The translations under genes and the position numbers were made by a program. From assembly GCA_001800315.1 (NCBI GenBank), contig MGVE01000016.1, forward strand, positions 52,444 to 116,443: DNA of 64,000 bases. Reading direction: 5' to 3'. Below, in pieces: positions 9,601 to 17,287 of the stretch. The notes under the pieces were generated by a model, which was not told the origin of the DNA, did no database searches, and saw only the letters and a list, made by a program, of their open reading frames with translations. Source of the DNA: Elusimicrobia bacterium RIFOXYA2_FULL_47_53 (lineage in GTDB: Bacteria > Elusimicrobiota > Endomicrobiia > Endomicrobiales > XYA2-FULL-47-53). Numbering within the stretch: position 1 is the first letter of the stretch; the number at the start of each line of letters is the position of its first letter.

Positions 9601-9961
9601 GGATGTAGTTGTGACAGCCTTAACAGGAGCCACGGCTATTGTCCCGGCGGACAAATATACATATTTCACGGCCGCAACAGCCAGATTCAGCCCTTATGTT
9701 TTTCCGTCGCCTACGACCGGCAAAACAGCCGGCATAGCCTATTGGATGACCGGCCCCGGCTCGGTAAATATCAGGATATATAACGAGGTCGGAGACCTTA
9801 TGCAAACACTGGATGAGACAAAAGCGACAGGCACTCAGGGTTCAACTATAAATACCGGTGATCTCGCGCGGGGAGTGTATTTCTGTCTCCTGAAGATGGC
9901 CTATGATGATGTCAATACGAGTAGTGAAAACTACAAGCTCAAGTTCGCGGTTACGCACTGA
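6608..9961 (+). CDS. Secreted SBBP/beta-propeller-repeat protein with three IPT/TIG domains and a sorting-like C-terminus
   Basis: A 1117-residue secreted protein. After a signal peptide come an N-terminal domain typical of SBBP-repeat proteins (FEVNRGQTD and KGYTLFL, about 45-240) and a long region (about 245-750) of SBBP repeats with the signatures YSTYLGG, DxxGNxYxxG and FVxKI. Three IPT/TIG Ig-like domains follow (about 755-1020), each starting PTITSVSP or similar and containing GGTTVVIxGTGF. The C-terminal ~90 residues (SPYVFPSPTTGK to the end) resemble a FlgD/T9SS-type terminal Ig module. I chose the ATG at 6608 because AAGGAGG (6594-6600) is seven bases away; a TTG at 6602 is too close. 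It is followed at once by a PorV-like barrel. Probable role: surface or extracellular binding; the target is unknown. Confidence 0.85.
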   Translation: MKFISWIVVVSFMLNFVGISSAAASMTSMKAQSVSEELVKAGAETAYAKMPLSFEVNRGQTDKRVKFLARGKGYTLFLTPSEAVLSLQTAATSKTDVVRMQLKGSNSKSLIEGLDILPTRSNYMIGADQKKWQTNIQHYSKVQYKQVYPGIDIVYYGNQGQLEYDFVVAPGADPGLIRMDFKGANRLELDKKGNLVLKLSEGQLSVNAPAIYQKNGETKLPVEGRFVLASSKLVSFEVGTYDKSKELIIDPIVYSTYLGVTVEDRATAIAVENDGTVYLTGKTATVADVFPGTAGHFQAANAGGAFDAFVIKISAAGAIEWATYLGGVASDISNSIAVDAAHKVYICGSTTGAFPITVGAYQVVNNGGTDGFVTAIAADGNSLVYSTMLGGAGVDFCNALVSDSAGVVYVTGGTASNNILLPATAGAYQTQNGGGAGGVANAFVAKFNAAGTRQYFSYIGGATAGTTQGNAITIDATGNIYITGSTVAGWPTFPSGVLPLPRAFKLTIGGAQDTFVAKIAPLGNGSLDLLYSSYLGGSGLSKGTGIRLDSSGNVYVAGNNDSTDFPDAATDGITVGFPKVGQTTIAGGPFDCFVMKMAFLNTGHSDGIYCTFLGGNNDDDLAALIVDSFGDAYVTGRTMSPDFLTVAPTSILTPIDSTFGATAKVFLAAVSADGSTRELKSYLGGVTDQGGAGIALDGAHNIYIGGWTSSTDFPTAGPMGAGAGALYPALTGAASFDAFVLKISAPYPNPLPTITSVSPAGGPPAGGTTVVIEGTGFTDVTGATGVTFGNVNATSYTVNSSTQITAVAPAHAAGVVDIVVRNPAGASVAVPADIYTYFLPGIAPTVTSLEPTGGVPAGGTTVVINGTGFTGIVASNGVKFGALNATSYVVNSDIKITAVAPAHIAGPVDVVVTNIYGSSAIVPGDVYTYFLAGSVPPTITGLNPTLGSTLGGTTVVITGTGFNGVTSVKFGDLNAESYVVNSDVKITAKTKAHAVGIVDVVVTALTGATAIVPADKYTYFTAATARFSPYVFPSPTTGKTAGIAYWMTGPGSVNIRIYNEVGDLMQTLDETKATGTQGSTINTGDLARGVYFCLLKMAYDDVNTSSENYKLKFAVTH

Positions 9962-9995
9962 GGCGTATATGAAAAAAAATAAGGAGGTTAAAAAT

Positions 9996-11381
9996 ATGAA
10001 TATTTTACAGATCCAACGGATCGGAATCGGACTTATGTCCATCGTATTACTCAGTGGCCTGACTTGGGCTGCGGATAAAACACAGTTAGTGGGAACTCTG
10101 GGAATGCCGCTATTCAGGGATGCTGTTTCGGCCCGGGCCCAGTCAATGGGTTCTGCGGTTGTCGGAATGCCAATGGGTTCAGCGTCATTGTTTGTTAACC
10201 CAGCCGGGCTTGGACTCTTGGACAGCTGCATGGAAGTCGGACTGCACCACAACAGCGGGCTTGGTGAATCAAATCACGAAACCGCCGTTGTCAGCAAGCG
10301 CCTGGGAATATTCGGTGGTTTTGCGGCCTCCTTAAATTATGTTAACAACGGAACCTTTGAGGGCCGTGACGCTCTTGGTGTTAGAACCGCTGACTATACT
10401 GCCGGCGACATGGGCGGAAGCGTCGGTTGGGGTAAGCAATTCTTTAACCATATAGCCATAGGCGCCGCCTTGAGATACAATCGGCAAACTTTGGGAAGTT
10501 ATGGATATTCTGCTTACGGCGCGGACGCCGGGCTCCTATACTGCCCAGTTTCACGATTAAACCTGGGAGTGACCTATTCAAACCTTGGTACCGAAGCTGA
10601 CGGCGTACTTCAGGATGCGGGCTGGCGAGTTGGCGCGTCCTACGGGATAAAAAAAGATCTTACTTTGCTTTTTTCCAGCGAGCTGAAACCTGCCGGATAC
10701 AACCGTTTGCAGGTGGGTATTGAAAACTACATTAGTGAGAAGGTGGCTGTCCGCGCGGGTTATGTGCATAACTATACAAATACCAAGCTTGAAGGAATAA
10801 ACGGCCTGAGCGCCGGAGTAGGCATAGAAGTAATTAAGAACCTGGTGTTAGACTACGCCTATATACCTTATGGCGACCTGGGCATCTCAAACCGTATCAG
10901 CGTCACCTATAAGTTCCTGTGCCCGAAAGAAGCCCCTCCTGTAGCGGTGCTTACACCAGCTGTGCAAATTGTTGAGGCCCCGCCGGAGATTATGCACAGA
11001 GAAAATGTGGTTATCCTTGAGAAACTTATAGTTCTTGAAGACACGCATTTTGAATTTGACTCGGCGACTCTTACGATAAATGGCGCGAAGATAGTAATAG
11101 AAAATACACAGATTCTGAAAGATAACCCGGAAGCAAAAATACGCGTTGCCGGATACACCTCTGCTGCGGGTACTGCTGAATACAACCAGAAGCTGAGTGA
11201 AAGAAGAGCGGTAGCCGTGCGCGCGATACTGCTGAATGTCGGAGGAATAGCTCCGGAGAGGATTACAACAATCGGTTATGGAGAAACCAGGCCGGCTATG
11301 TTTGAGCCAATACCTAAGAATATTGATTCAAAGGAAGCTCGCGCAAACATGAGAGTTCTGTTTGAGATTATAGTTAAATAG
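9996..11381 (+). CDS. PorV/PorQ-like outer-membrane barrel fused to an OmpA C-terminal domain
   Basis: A 461-residue protein with a signal peptide ending near LTWAADK. Residues about 30-310 look like a PorV/PorQ (UPF0164) barrel: RAQSMGSAVVGMPMGSAS, then NPAGLGLL, then many alternating strands ending in ISVTYKF. A short Pro-rich linker leads to an OmpA-like domain (about 345-461; FEFDSATL, LSERRA, IGYGETRP). In the peptidoglycan-binding loop the usual TD is replaced by TS (GYTSAAG, Ser codon at 11160-11162). AAGGAGG at 9981-9987 supports the ATG at 9996 over upstream in-frame starts. PorV proteins shuttle T9SS cargo, and the upstream gene has a sorting-like C-terminus, so a carrier/cargo pair is possible. 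Confidence 0.85.
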   Translation: MNILQIQRIGIGLMSIVLLSGLTWAADKTQLVGTLGMPLFRDAVSARAQSMGSAVVGMPMGSASLFVNPAGLGLLDSCMEVGLHHNSGLGESNHETAVVSKRLGIFGGFAASLNYVNNGTFEGRDALGVRTADYTAGDMGGSVGWGKQFFNHIAIGAALRYNRQTLGSYGYSAYGADAGLLYCPVSRLNLGVTYSNLGTEADGVLQDAGWRVGASYGIKKDLTLLFSSELKPAGYNRLQVGIENYISEKVAVRAGYVHNYTNTKLEGINGLSAGVGIEVIKNLVLDYAYIPYGDLGISNRISVTYKFLCPKEAPPVAVLTPAVQIVEAPPEIMHRENVVILEKLIVLEDTHFEFDSATLTINGAKIVIENTQILKDNPEAKIRVAGYTSAAGTAEYNQKLSERRAVAVRAILLNVGGIAPERITTIGYGETRPAMFEPIPKNIDSKEARANMRVLFEIIVK

Positions 11382-11403
11382 GACAACTCAGTAATAAGCG
11401 GTA

Positions 11404-11473
11404 AGCGATAAGTGGTAAGAAAATACAAAATCCTTGACATTAACTTATTGCTTAAAACTTACCGCTTATCGCT
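11404..11473. repeat. 16-bp imperfect inverted repeat (REP-like) before the DUF2934-OmpA gene
   Basis: AGCGATAAGTGGTAAG (11404-11419) is the reverse complement of 11458-11473 apart from one position, which would be a G-U pair in RNA. The left arm also overlaps a direct repeat of the type ATAAGCGGTAAG. A TTGACA (11434-11439) lies in the loop. It may be a REP-like intergenic element or a hairpin in the leader of the next gene. Confidence 0.55.
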
Positions 11474-11491
11474 GAATTTAAGGGGAGCTAT

Positions 11492-12172
11492 ATGATACAG
11501 CAAGAGTTAAATGAAGAAAATAAAGAAATACGAAACAAGGCCTATGACCTGTACGAAAAGCATGGCTTCAAAGACGGCAATGAATTTGTTGACTGGCTTG
11601 AAGCAGAAAGACAAATGAAAAAGGGAGCGCGACCCAGGGCAAAACGCGGCACAATGGTGCGTGACACACTCCTTGCTATTATAGCGGCTTTGTGTGTTAT
11701 CGTTATAATCCTCTCCGTTTTACTGTTCAGGCATAAGCCCAAGCTTGAACTATCGCAAAAAAACCTTTCGGAGCTTAAAGTCATGATGCTTGTTCTTGAC
11801 CAAAAACCCGATGAAGAAGTAGTCGCTTTTGGGGACACTCATTTTGATTACAATAAATCTGATCTAAATAATGAGGCAAAAACGCTCCTGGATAAAGAGG
11901 TTCTGGTTTTGAAAGAAAATCCAAAAATGAAGGTTCGTATGGCCGGCTATACTTCCGCCCAGGGAACACAGGAAAGCAATCAGCTATTAAGCGAAGGAAG
12001 AGCGAATGCGGTTAGAAATTATCTTATAGAAAAGGGCATTGAAAAAGCAAGGATAACAACAATCGGGTACGGACGGACAAAACCCGCCTTGTACGAGGTA
12101 TCGCCCGATAATATTAACTCAAAAGAAGCGCGCGCAAATATGCGGGTTCTTTTTGAAATTCTTGTTAAATAA
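11492..12172 (+). CDS. DUF2934-transmembrane-OmpA domain protein
   Basis: A 226-residue protein. The N-terminus (about 8-42) matches the DUF2934 pattern (IRNKAYDLYEKHG, then WLEAE), a short helical domain found in the cytoplasm or fused to other domains. A single membrane segment follows (about 57-78; TLLAIIAALCVIVIILSVLLF) after a basic stretch, so the N-terminus should be cytoplasmic. The OmpA-like domain (about 110-226) would lie in the periplasm. Its sequence and its last ~20 residues are close to those of the OmpA domain in the preceding gene. It shares the TD to TS change in the binding loop (Ser codon at 11954-11956). A GGGAG ribosome site precedes the ATG. It may tether the inner membrane to the wall or to partner proteins. 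Confidence 0.88.
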   Translation: MIQQELNEENKEIRNKAYDLYEKHGFKDGNEFVDWLEAERQMKKGARPRAKRGTMVRDTLLAIIAALCVIVIILSVLLFRHKPKLELSQKNLSELKVMMLVLDQKPDEEVVAFGDTHFDYNKSDLNNEAKTLLDKEVLVLKENPKMKVRMAGYTSAQGTQESNQLLSEGRANAVRNYLIEKGIEKARITTIGYGRTKPALYEVSPDNINSKEARANMRVLFEILVK

Positions 12173-12192
12173 ATCGTATGGGGAGTTAACAA

Positions 12193-12360
12193 ATGAAAAA
12201 GTATAAATGCACGGTTTGTGATTACATTTACGACCCTCAGGCCGGCGACCCTGATTCAGGCATAAAACCCGGGACAGCTTTTGATGACATTCCGGATAAC
12301 TGGGTTTGCCCGACCTGCGCCGCAAAGAAAACATCGTTTGTTCCAATTGAGCCAAATTGA
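12193..12360 (+). CDS. Rubredoxin
   Basis: A 55-residue protein, too short for many gene callers. Two CxxC iron-binding knuckles are visible ([10 protein letters not shown] and CPTC) with the family's core [17 protein letters not shown] and WVCP between them. Rubredoxins carry one Fe(Cys)4 centre and move single electrons, often to oxygen- or superoxide-reducing enzymes in anaerobes. GGGAG lies eight bases before the ATG. It sits in a run of envelope-stress genes, so an oxidative-stress link is plausible. No obvious partner reductase or oxidase is next to it. Confidence 0.95.
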   Translation: MKKYKCTVCDYIYDPQAGDPDSGIKPGTAFDDIPDNWVCPTCAAKKTSFVPIEPN

Positions 12361-12439
12361 TTCCGGATGTTAATATGAGTACTACTGATGATAATACCGC
12401 CGCGGGTTTGCAATCAGGGATCTCCAGTCCGGAGGAATT

Positions 12440-12844
12440 ATGGCGCCGAAACTGATTCGTGCGTTAAATACTATTATATGTTTTGCATTAATCACGCAGT
12501 TTTTGGGCTGTGGAACTATTATGCATCCGGAACGCAGGGGACAGCGCGGAGGCAGAATTGATGCCGGAGTCGCGGTTCTTGACGCCATTGGATTATTGTT
12601 ATTTGTAATTCCCGGTGTTATCGCCTTTGCGGTTGATTTTAGCACCGGCGCAATTTATTTGCCGGAGAAATCCAGGACATCATTGGATATCAATAACATG
12701 AAAATTGTCAGATTTGACTCAAAACATGCCACGGACGCAAGCATTGAGTATATTATAAAAAAGGAAACCGGTATTGATGTTAAACTCTGGCAGAAGAATA
12801 TAAAAATCTCCAGAATAAGTTCAATAAATGATGTCAGGGAATAA
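12440..12844 (+). CDS. Small lipoprotein of unknown function
   Basis: A 134-residue protein. The signal sequence ends in a lipobox (FLGC, Cys near residue 24), so the mature protein should be lipid-anchored. After a basic stretch (ERRGQRGGRID) comes a hydrophobic segment (about 47-66; AVLDAIGLLLFVIPGVIAFAV) that could cross or lie on the membrane. The C-terminal half is charged and probably globular. GGAGG lies eight bases before the ATG. I do not recognise a named family. The next gene starts 13 bases after this stop. Confidence 0.75.
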   Translation: MAPKLIRALNTIICFALITQFLGCGTIMHPERRGQRGGRIDAGVAVLDAIGLLLFVIPGVIAFAVDFSTGAIYLPEKSRTSLDINNMKIVRFDSKHATDASIEYIIKKETGIDVKLWQKNIKISRISSINDVRE

Positions 12845-12857
12845 CCCGGAGTTTGCG

Positions 12858-13430
12858 ATGAAAACAAAACATACAAAGTGTATTCTTAGAATAGCGCTGT
12901 CATTAACTTTGGCTTTTGTTGTTTGCGGCGAAAGTTATGGCATTGAAAATATACATTTCTCTATCGGCCCGCGCGCGACCTATTCAAGGCCGCAGGATGC
13001 CGACGAGGCTCAGGCCTATGTGGGAATTCAGGCCCGGTTTATTTTAGCTTCTGCTTTAAGCCTGGAAGCCTCGTTTGATTATCGCAGTAATAATTTCTTT
13101 AATTTTACAACTATAAAAACCTACCCGATTCAATTGAGCGCGCTGGTATATTTTTTGCCCGGCGCCATTTTGAACCCGTTTTTAATTGGCGGCACGGGCT
13201 GGTACTACACGCAGGTTGACGGCCCGTTTGGTTTTAATAATACATACTCCAGGTTAAGCCTGCACGCGGGAGCCGGCCTTGAGCTGAAATTGACAGAAGT
13301 TGTATCCATTGACGGCTGTTACCGCTATATTTGGCTTGAAAGTGTGGCCTCAAAAGATGTGAGTTCGCGTGACAGAAGTTTTCAGGACTCCGGAGCTATG
13401 GTAACGGTAGGCTTGAACTTTCTGTTCTAA
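12858..13430 (+). CDS. Small outer-membrane beta-barrel protein
   Basis: A 190-residue protein with a signal peptide (MKTKHTKCILRIALSLTLAF, cleavage near ESYGIE). The rest alternates polar and hydrophobic residues, with Gly-rich turns, aromatic belts and a C-terminal aromatic (GLNFLF), as in eight-stranded barrels of the OmpA/OmpW/Ail type. I took the ATG at 12858 because CGGAG lies just upstream and the signal peptide begins there; an in-frame ATG at 12828 would add ten non-signal residues. Ligand or pore activity cannot be inferred. Confidence 0.82.
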   Translation: MKTKHTKCILRIALSLTLAFVVCGESYGIENIHFSIGPRATYSRPQDADEAQAYVGIQARFILASALSLEASFDYRSNNFFNFTTIKTYPIQLSALVYFLPGAILNPFLIGGTGWYYTQVDGPFGFNNTYSRLSLHAGAGLELKLTEVVSIDGCYRYIWLESVASKDVSSRDRSFQDSGAMVTVGLNFLF

Positions 13431-13450
13431 GATTATGCCTGGAGGCATTC

Positions 13451-13606
13451 ATGCTTTGGACCATCGCCGTTGTTTTGATAGTTTTGTGGTTTTTTGGATT
13501 TTTGAGCTCCTACACTTTAGGCGGTTTTATTCATCTTTTGCTGGCTCTTGCTATTGTTGCCGTGCTTATTCGTATTATTAAAGGACGCCCCATTTTAAAA
13601 GGCTGA
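13451..13606 (+). CDS. lmo0937-type small membrane protein
   Basis: A 51-residue protein beginning MLWTIAVVLIVLW, followed by FGFLSSYTLGGFIHLLLALA and a basic tail (IRIIKGRP). The two hydrophobic segments joined by a YTLGG turn are the hallmark of the lmo0937 family of tiny membrane proteins, which often lie next to stress genes. The function is unknown. GGAGG is six bases before the ATG. It lies between a barrel gene and an OmpA gene in the envelope block. Confidence 0.88.
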   Translation: MLWTIAVVLIVLWFFGFLSSYTLGGFIHLLLALAIVAVLIRIIKGRPILKG

Positions 13607-13619
13607 AAGGAGAAACTAT

Positions 13620-15161
13620 ATGGATAAAAAGTTAGCTTCATTGTTCATCTTTACCGTTTTTGTTTTGTGGCAGGCCCAAGTTCACGCTGTTCAGGAAAAT
13701 AAGGAGCGCTCAACTCAAATTACTGTAGTGCAAACCGCGTCAAAGGCGATTAGCTACAGGAACTTGAAACAGCAGGTAGAAATTGATTTTGGCGGCACAG
13801 TATTGCTTCCTGACGGCAGAGGATCCGCTGTAATTAAGAATAAAGAGGGCGTTATTGAAATCAAGGCGAAATTCAGAGAAATGACTCCTGCGACTCAGTT
13901 AGGAGCCGAGTATCTGACCTATATTTTGTGGGCGATATCCCCAAACGGAGAGGCAACAAATCTTGGCGAATTGACCGTAAAAAACGGCAAAAGCCAGGTA
14001 AAGGCTAAGGTTCAATTTCAGGCTATGAGCCTTATTGTCACCGCCGAACCATACTTTGCCGTTTCACAACCCAGCGACGCGATGGTCTTAGAAAATGCCA
14101 TAAAACCGGTAAATGAAGCTGCTATTGAAATTATTGATGCCAAGTACGAACTGTTGCCAAGAGGGGAATACACAAGGAATATTCCTTTTCAGGCGCTGGT
14201 AATGGATAAGAAGACACCTTTCTATGTTTATCAGGCCAGGAATGCCGTGCGCATTGCTAAAGCCGTGGACGCTGACCGTTACGCCCCGGAACCTTTTAAT
14301 AATGCCAGAAGGCTTCTTGCTTTGGCTGAAACGGATGAAGAAGGCTGGAAAGAGCGGACTATGACGGCTCGTGAAGCGGTGCAAAAGGCTGAGGATAGCC
14401 GTTCTATCGCAGTAAAAAAACAAATAAGTGAATCAATAAGAGATGATATCAATCAATCAAGGGATCAGGTTAAGAGCGCCAATACAAGAGCCGCGGCCGC
14501 GATTATAGGCCAGTCTAAAGCTGAAACTGCGCAGGAAAAAGCCGAGGAAGCGATGGGAAAATCGGATAACGAGCGCGCAGCGGCTCTCGCCCTTGCCACA
14601 AGCGCCACTGCTTCTTCAACAGCTTCGCAATCTGAGGCAAAGGCAGCCCGTTCAGAGGCCGCAATATCAAAAGGCCAGGCTGATGCCGCAAACACCAGGG
14701 CAGCTAAAGCTGAGAGTGAAAAAGCTAATCTGCGCAAGCAGCTTTACAAGCAGTTAAATTCAATTTTTCAGACTCAGGACACCGCGCGCGGCCTTATAGT
14801 CAATATGCCGGATTCACTTTTCAAAACAGACAGTTCAGAACTTCAACCCAGGGTCCGTGAAAAGTTGGCAAAAATAGCCGGAATTATAACCTCAAATCCG
14901 GGTTTAAAACTTGAAATAGAAGGGCACACGGATAATACCGGCGCCGATCAATATAACCAGAAATTGTCGGAGAAAAGAGCTCAAACAGCAATGGATTATC
15001 TAATATCTCAGGGCGTAACAGAAAATTCCATAGGATATAAGGGATTTGGTAAAAGCGCTCCAATTGCGTCAAACGATACGGCACAAGGACGGCAAAAAAA
15101 CCGCAGGGTAGAAATAATTATGACCGGAGACGCTATTGGCACATGGATAGCTGGCAAATAA
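13620..15161 (+). CDS. Large OmpA-family protein with a coiled-coil middle
   Basis: A 513-residue protein with a signal peptide (cleavage near VHAVQE). Residues about 30-150 look like a beta-rich domain ending in FAVSQPSDAMVLEN. A helical region follows (about 195-375), with Ala-rich coiled coil from about 255 (AETAQEKAEEAM, ATSATASSTASQSEAKAARSEA). The OmpA-like domain (about 385-505) has DSLFKTDSSEL, GHTDNTG with the peptidoglycan-binding Asp intact (codon at 14931-14933), LSEKRA and NRRVEI. It should bind the wall while the coiled coil spans the periplasm. AAGGAG precedes the ATG. A strong terminator follows the stop. Confidence 0.88.
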   Translation: MDKKLASLFIFTVFVLWQAQVHAVQENKERSTQITVVQTASKAISYRNLKQQVEIDFGGTVLLPDGRGSAVIKNKEGVIEIKAKFREMTPATQLGAEYLTYILWAISPNGEATNLGELTVKNGKSQVKAKVQFQAMSLIVTAEPYFAVSQPSDAMVLENAIKPVNEAAIEIIDAKYELLPRGEYTRNIPFQALVMDKKTPFYVYQARNAVRIAKAVDADRYAPEPFNNARRLLALAETDEEGWKERTMTAREAVQKAEDSRSIAVKKQISESIRDDINQSRDQVKSANTRAAAAIIGQSKAETAQEKAEEAMGKSDNERAAALALATSATASSTASQSEAKAARSEAAISKGQADAANTRAAKAESEKANLRKQLYKQLNSIFQTQDTARGLIVNMPDSLFKTDSSELQPRVREKLAKIAGIITSNPGLKLEIEGHTDNTGADQYNQKLSEKRAQTAMDYLISQGVTENSIGYKGFGKSAPIASNDTAQGRQKNRRVEIIMTGDAIGTWIAGK

Positions 15162-15188
15162 TATAGCCGATTAATCCGTAAAACTATT

Positions 15189-15228
15189 ATTGCCGTGTCT
15201 GTCCAGCACAGACACGGCAATATTTTTT
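15189..15228 (+). terminator. Rho-independent terminator
   Basis: A perfect 14-bp stem (15189-15202 with 15208-15221), a five-base loop and a run of six T. It ends the transcript of the OmpA-family gene and separates it from the D15-like gene. Confidence 0.93.
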
Positions 15229-15253
15229 GAAATATCACTAAAAATATAACTTT

Positions 15254-16336
15254 ATGAATATCCTGCGAACAATATTTATCATCCTATTTGCGGCTTGTGT
15301 GCTGAGTTGCTTCTTTATGCCCGTTCAGGCAAAACTGCCTGAAATAAAGGTCTCTCAGGCACAAATGGTGCAGATGCCGCAATTTACATTCATTCTGCCA
15401 AATAGTTCCATAGAGTTATCTCTCCATCAACAGGTTTCCAGTTCTACTTTTGACATTTTTTCCAAGTACGATATTTTGGAAAGCTTTTTTAACATAGGTT
15501 TTGACTTGCGATACAATTTTGACCCGTTTTTCGCGGGAACGCATTTCGGCGACAGAATAAATTTTGAGCAAAATTACGGCGGTAAGACATATTTCCAGCG
15601 AGTGCGCAACATCAACCCGTACTACGGATATAAACTCGGAGGGTACACCCGAATTAAAGTTTCAGCCGGTTTAGAAAACACATTAACCGCTTCTGTAGAT
15701 AAGAGCGTTGAATTGGACAGAGGCACAAACATAATTGAATCAGTTGGAATCCGGTATGACACTAAAGACCCGCTTGACCCCATCCCAAACGGAACATTGC
15801 TTGCGGCCACATTTTTCAGTTCATTCCCAAATCTTGTCAGCCTGTATGACTACACAAAATGCGAGGTTGAAATTAAGAACACCTATATGCCGTTTCTAAT
15901 CAGCTATTTAGAGACCGAATTCAAATTCAATTTTCCTTTAACAACGGACAAGAGGCCGATCAGCGATGTCTATTTCGCCGGCGGCTATGAACTTCTCAGG
16001 GGGTACGCGTACGATGAATTTTACGGTGATACCCTTATGTACGGCAAGTGGAACTACCATATACCGGTAGTAAAAAAACTCAAATCAAGCAAAATCAGAG
16101 GTTTGCTGGAAATAATGACCATAGATTTAACAGCGGAGGCGGCACAGATAGGCAATTACAGGGACTTCGGAAACGAATACAGTATCAGGGCCTCAGGAAG
16201 CTGCGGCCTGGGATGTGATGTGGTTTTATTTGATCATTACAACATAAAATTTGATATCTTTGCCGGAAAAGCTTTTGAACCAAGGCTTCCTGTGATGTAT
16301 TTTATACTGACAGCCTATACATATTTTTCAATTTAA
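15254..16336 (+). CDS. BamA/D15-like outer-membrane barrel without POTRA domains
   Basis: A 360-residue protein with a signal peptide (cleavage near PVQAK). The remainder is beta-strand-rich and contains GGYELLRGYAYDEFYGD (about 265-281), which resembles the conserved loop-6 RGY motif of the D15/Omp85 barrel. It ends with alternating residues and a terminal aromatic stretch (YTYFSI). Normal BamA/TamA proteins carry POTRA domains before the barrel; here only ~70 residues precede the first clear strands. It may therefore be a stand-alone barrel similar to the D15 domains found in patatin-like or surface-antigen proteins. Genes for DUF1207 and DUF3108 proteins follow. Confidence 0.72.
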   Translation: MNILRTIFIILFAACVLSCFFMPVQAKLPEIKVSQAQMVQMPQFTFILPNSSIELSLHQQVSSSTFDIFSKYDILESFFNIGFDLRYNFDPFFAGTHFGDRINFEQNYGGKTYFQRVRNINPYYGYKLGGYTRIKVSAGLENTLTASVDKSVELDRGTNIIESVGIRYDTKDPLDPIPNGTLLAATFFSSFPNLVSLYDYTKCEVEIKNTYMPFLISYLETEFKFNFPLTTDKRPISDVYFAGGYELLRGYAYDEFYGDTLMYGKWNYHIPVVKKLKSSKIRGLLEIMTIDLTAEAAQIGNYRDFGNEYSIRASGSCGLGCDVVLFDHYNIKFDIFAGKAFEPRLPVMYFILTAYTYFSI

Positions 16337-16440
16337 GAACTCTACGGAACGCGCGGCAAGCTGCGCAGCTACAAAACCATTTATTCCGGTTACCCGACAA
16401 AAACTCGGGCAATTTGGGCGGCCATGACAATAAATATATC

Positions 16441-17277
16441 ATGAAAATAATCATTTGGTTGTATTTGCTTATGTCACTTATTACTGCTTCGCTTTGGTGC
16501 GCGGTGACAGCGCCTCTAATAACCGAAATGGCGCCTGTCCCTGATGAACTGTTCGCTCCGCTCAGGGGAGACCCGCGGGAATTGCATTTCGCGCTTCGCT
16601 ACATATTTTTACACAGTGACATAACAGCCGCGGAAGTGGCAATAGGACACTATTACGGGATATACCGCTGGGCGCTGCCAAACAAGATGGGAGCGGTACA
16701 GCTGGATATCGGAGGCGGGATATTCCCGCATTTCAATTTCTCCAAAAACAAAGATTTGCAGGTTATTGATTTTTACGCTAATGTCCCTCTTGACATACGA
16801 ATGAACAAATGGTCAGGCCGGCTTATGCTTTTTCATGTAAGTTCTCACCTGGGAGACGACTATATTCGTACCAGCGGCCAGATTGCTGACAGTAATTCCT
16901 GGAACAGCATTAAAACACTGCTTTCTTATGATGTTAATCAGGCAATGCGATTATACAGCGGGTATATTTATCATCTCCAGGCACATCCACCCGAACAGAA
17001 ACTCAGGGCTTATCAGTCGGGTTTTGAGATAAATTTTAATATCTTCGGAAGTAATCAAGCCAAAGCTTACTGGGCAAATGACCTGCAGTGGTGGGAGAGA
17101 ACCGATTTTAAACCGCAGATAAACTCGCAGTTTGGGATAAAGAGAAGTAAAACCTCAAAACAGATGAGGGCCATATACTATTTCTTAGAATATTCATCAG
17201 GCCCTGAATATTTCGGACAATTTTACAACAGGCTGGAATCGCGCATGACGATAGGGATAAATTTTGACATCAATTAG
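16441..17277 (+). CDS. DUF1207 family envelope protein
   Basis: A 278-residue protein with a signal peptide (hydrophobic IIIWLYLLMSLITASLW). The start of the mature region, DELFAPLRGDPREL, is the characteristic opening of DUF1207. The body has the barrel-like pattern of this family (IGHYYGIYRWAL, FHVSSHLGDDY, YSGYIYHLQAHP) and it ends GINFDIN. DUF1207 proteins are predicted outer-membrane proteins of unknown role. I chose the ATG at 16441; an in-frame TTG at 16414 is possible but neither has a clear ribosome site. The next gene begins 10 bases after the stop. Confidence 0.82.
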   Translation: MKIIIWLYLLMSLITASLWCAVTAPLITEMAPVPDELFAPLRGDPRELHFALRYIFLHSDITAAEVAIGHYYGIYRWALPNKMGAVQLDIGGGIFPHFNFSKNKDLQVIDFYANVPLDIRMNKWSGRLMLFHVSSHLGDDYIRTSGQIADSNSWNSIKTLLSYDVNQAMRLYSGYIYHLQAHPPEQKLRAYQSGFEINFNIFGSNQAKAYWANDLQWWERTDFKPQINSQFGIKRSKTSKQMRAIYYFLEYSSGPEYFGQFYNRLESRMTIGINFDIN

Positions 17278-17287
17278 GAACATGACC

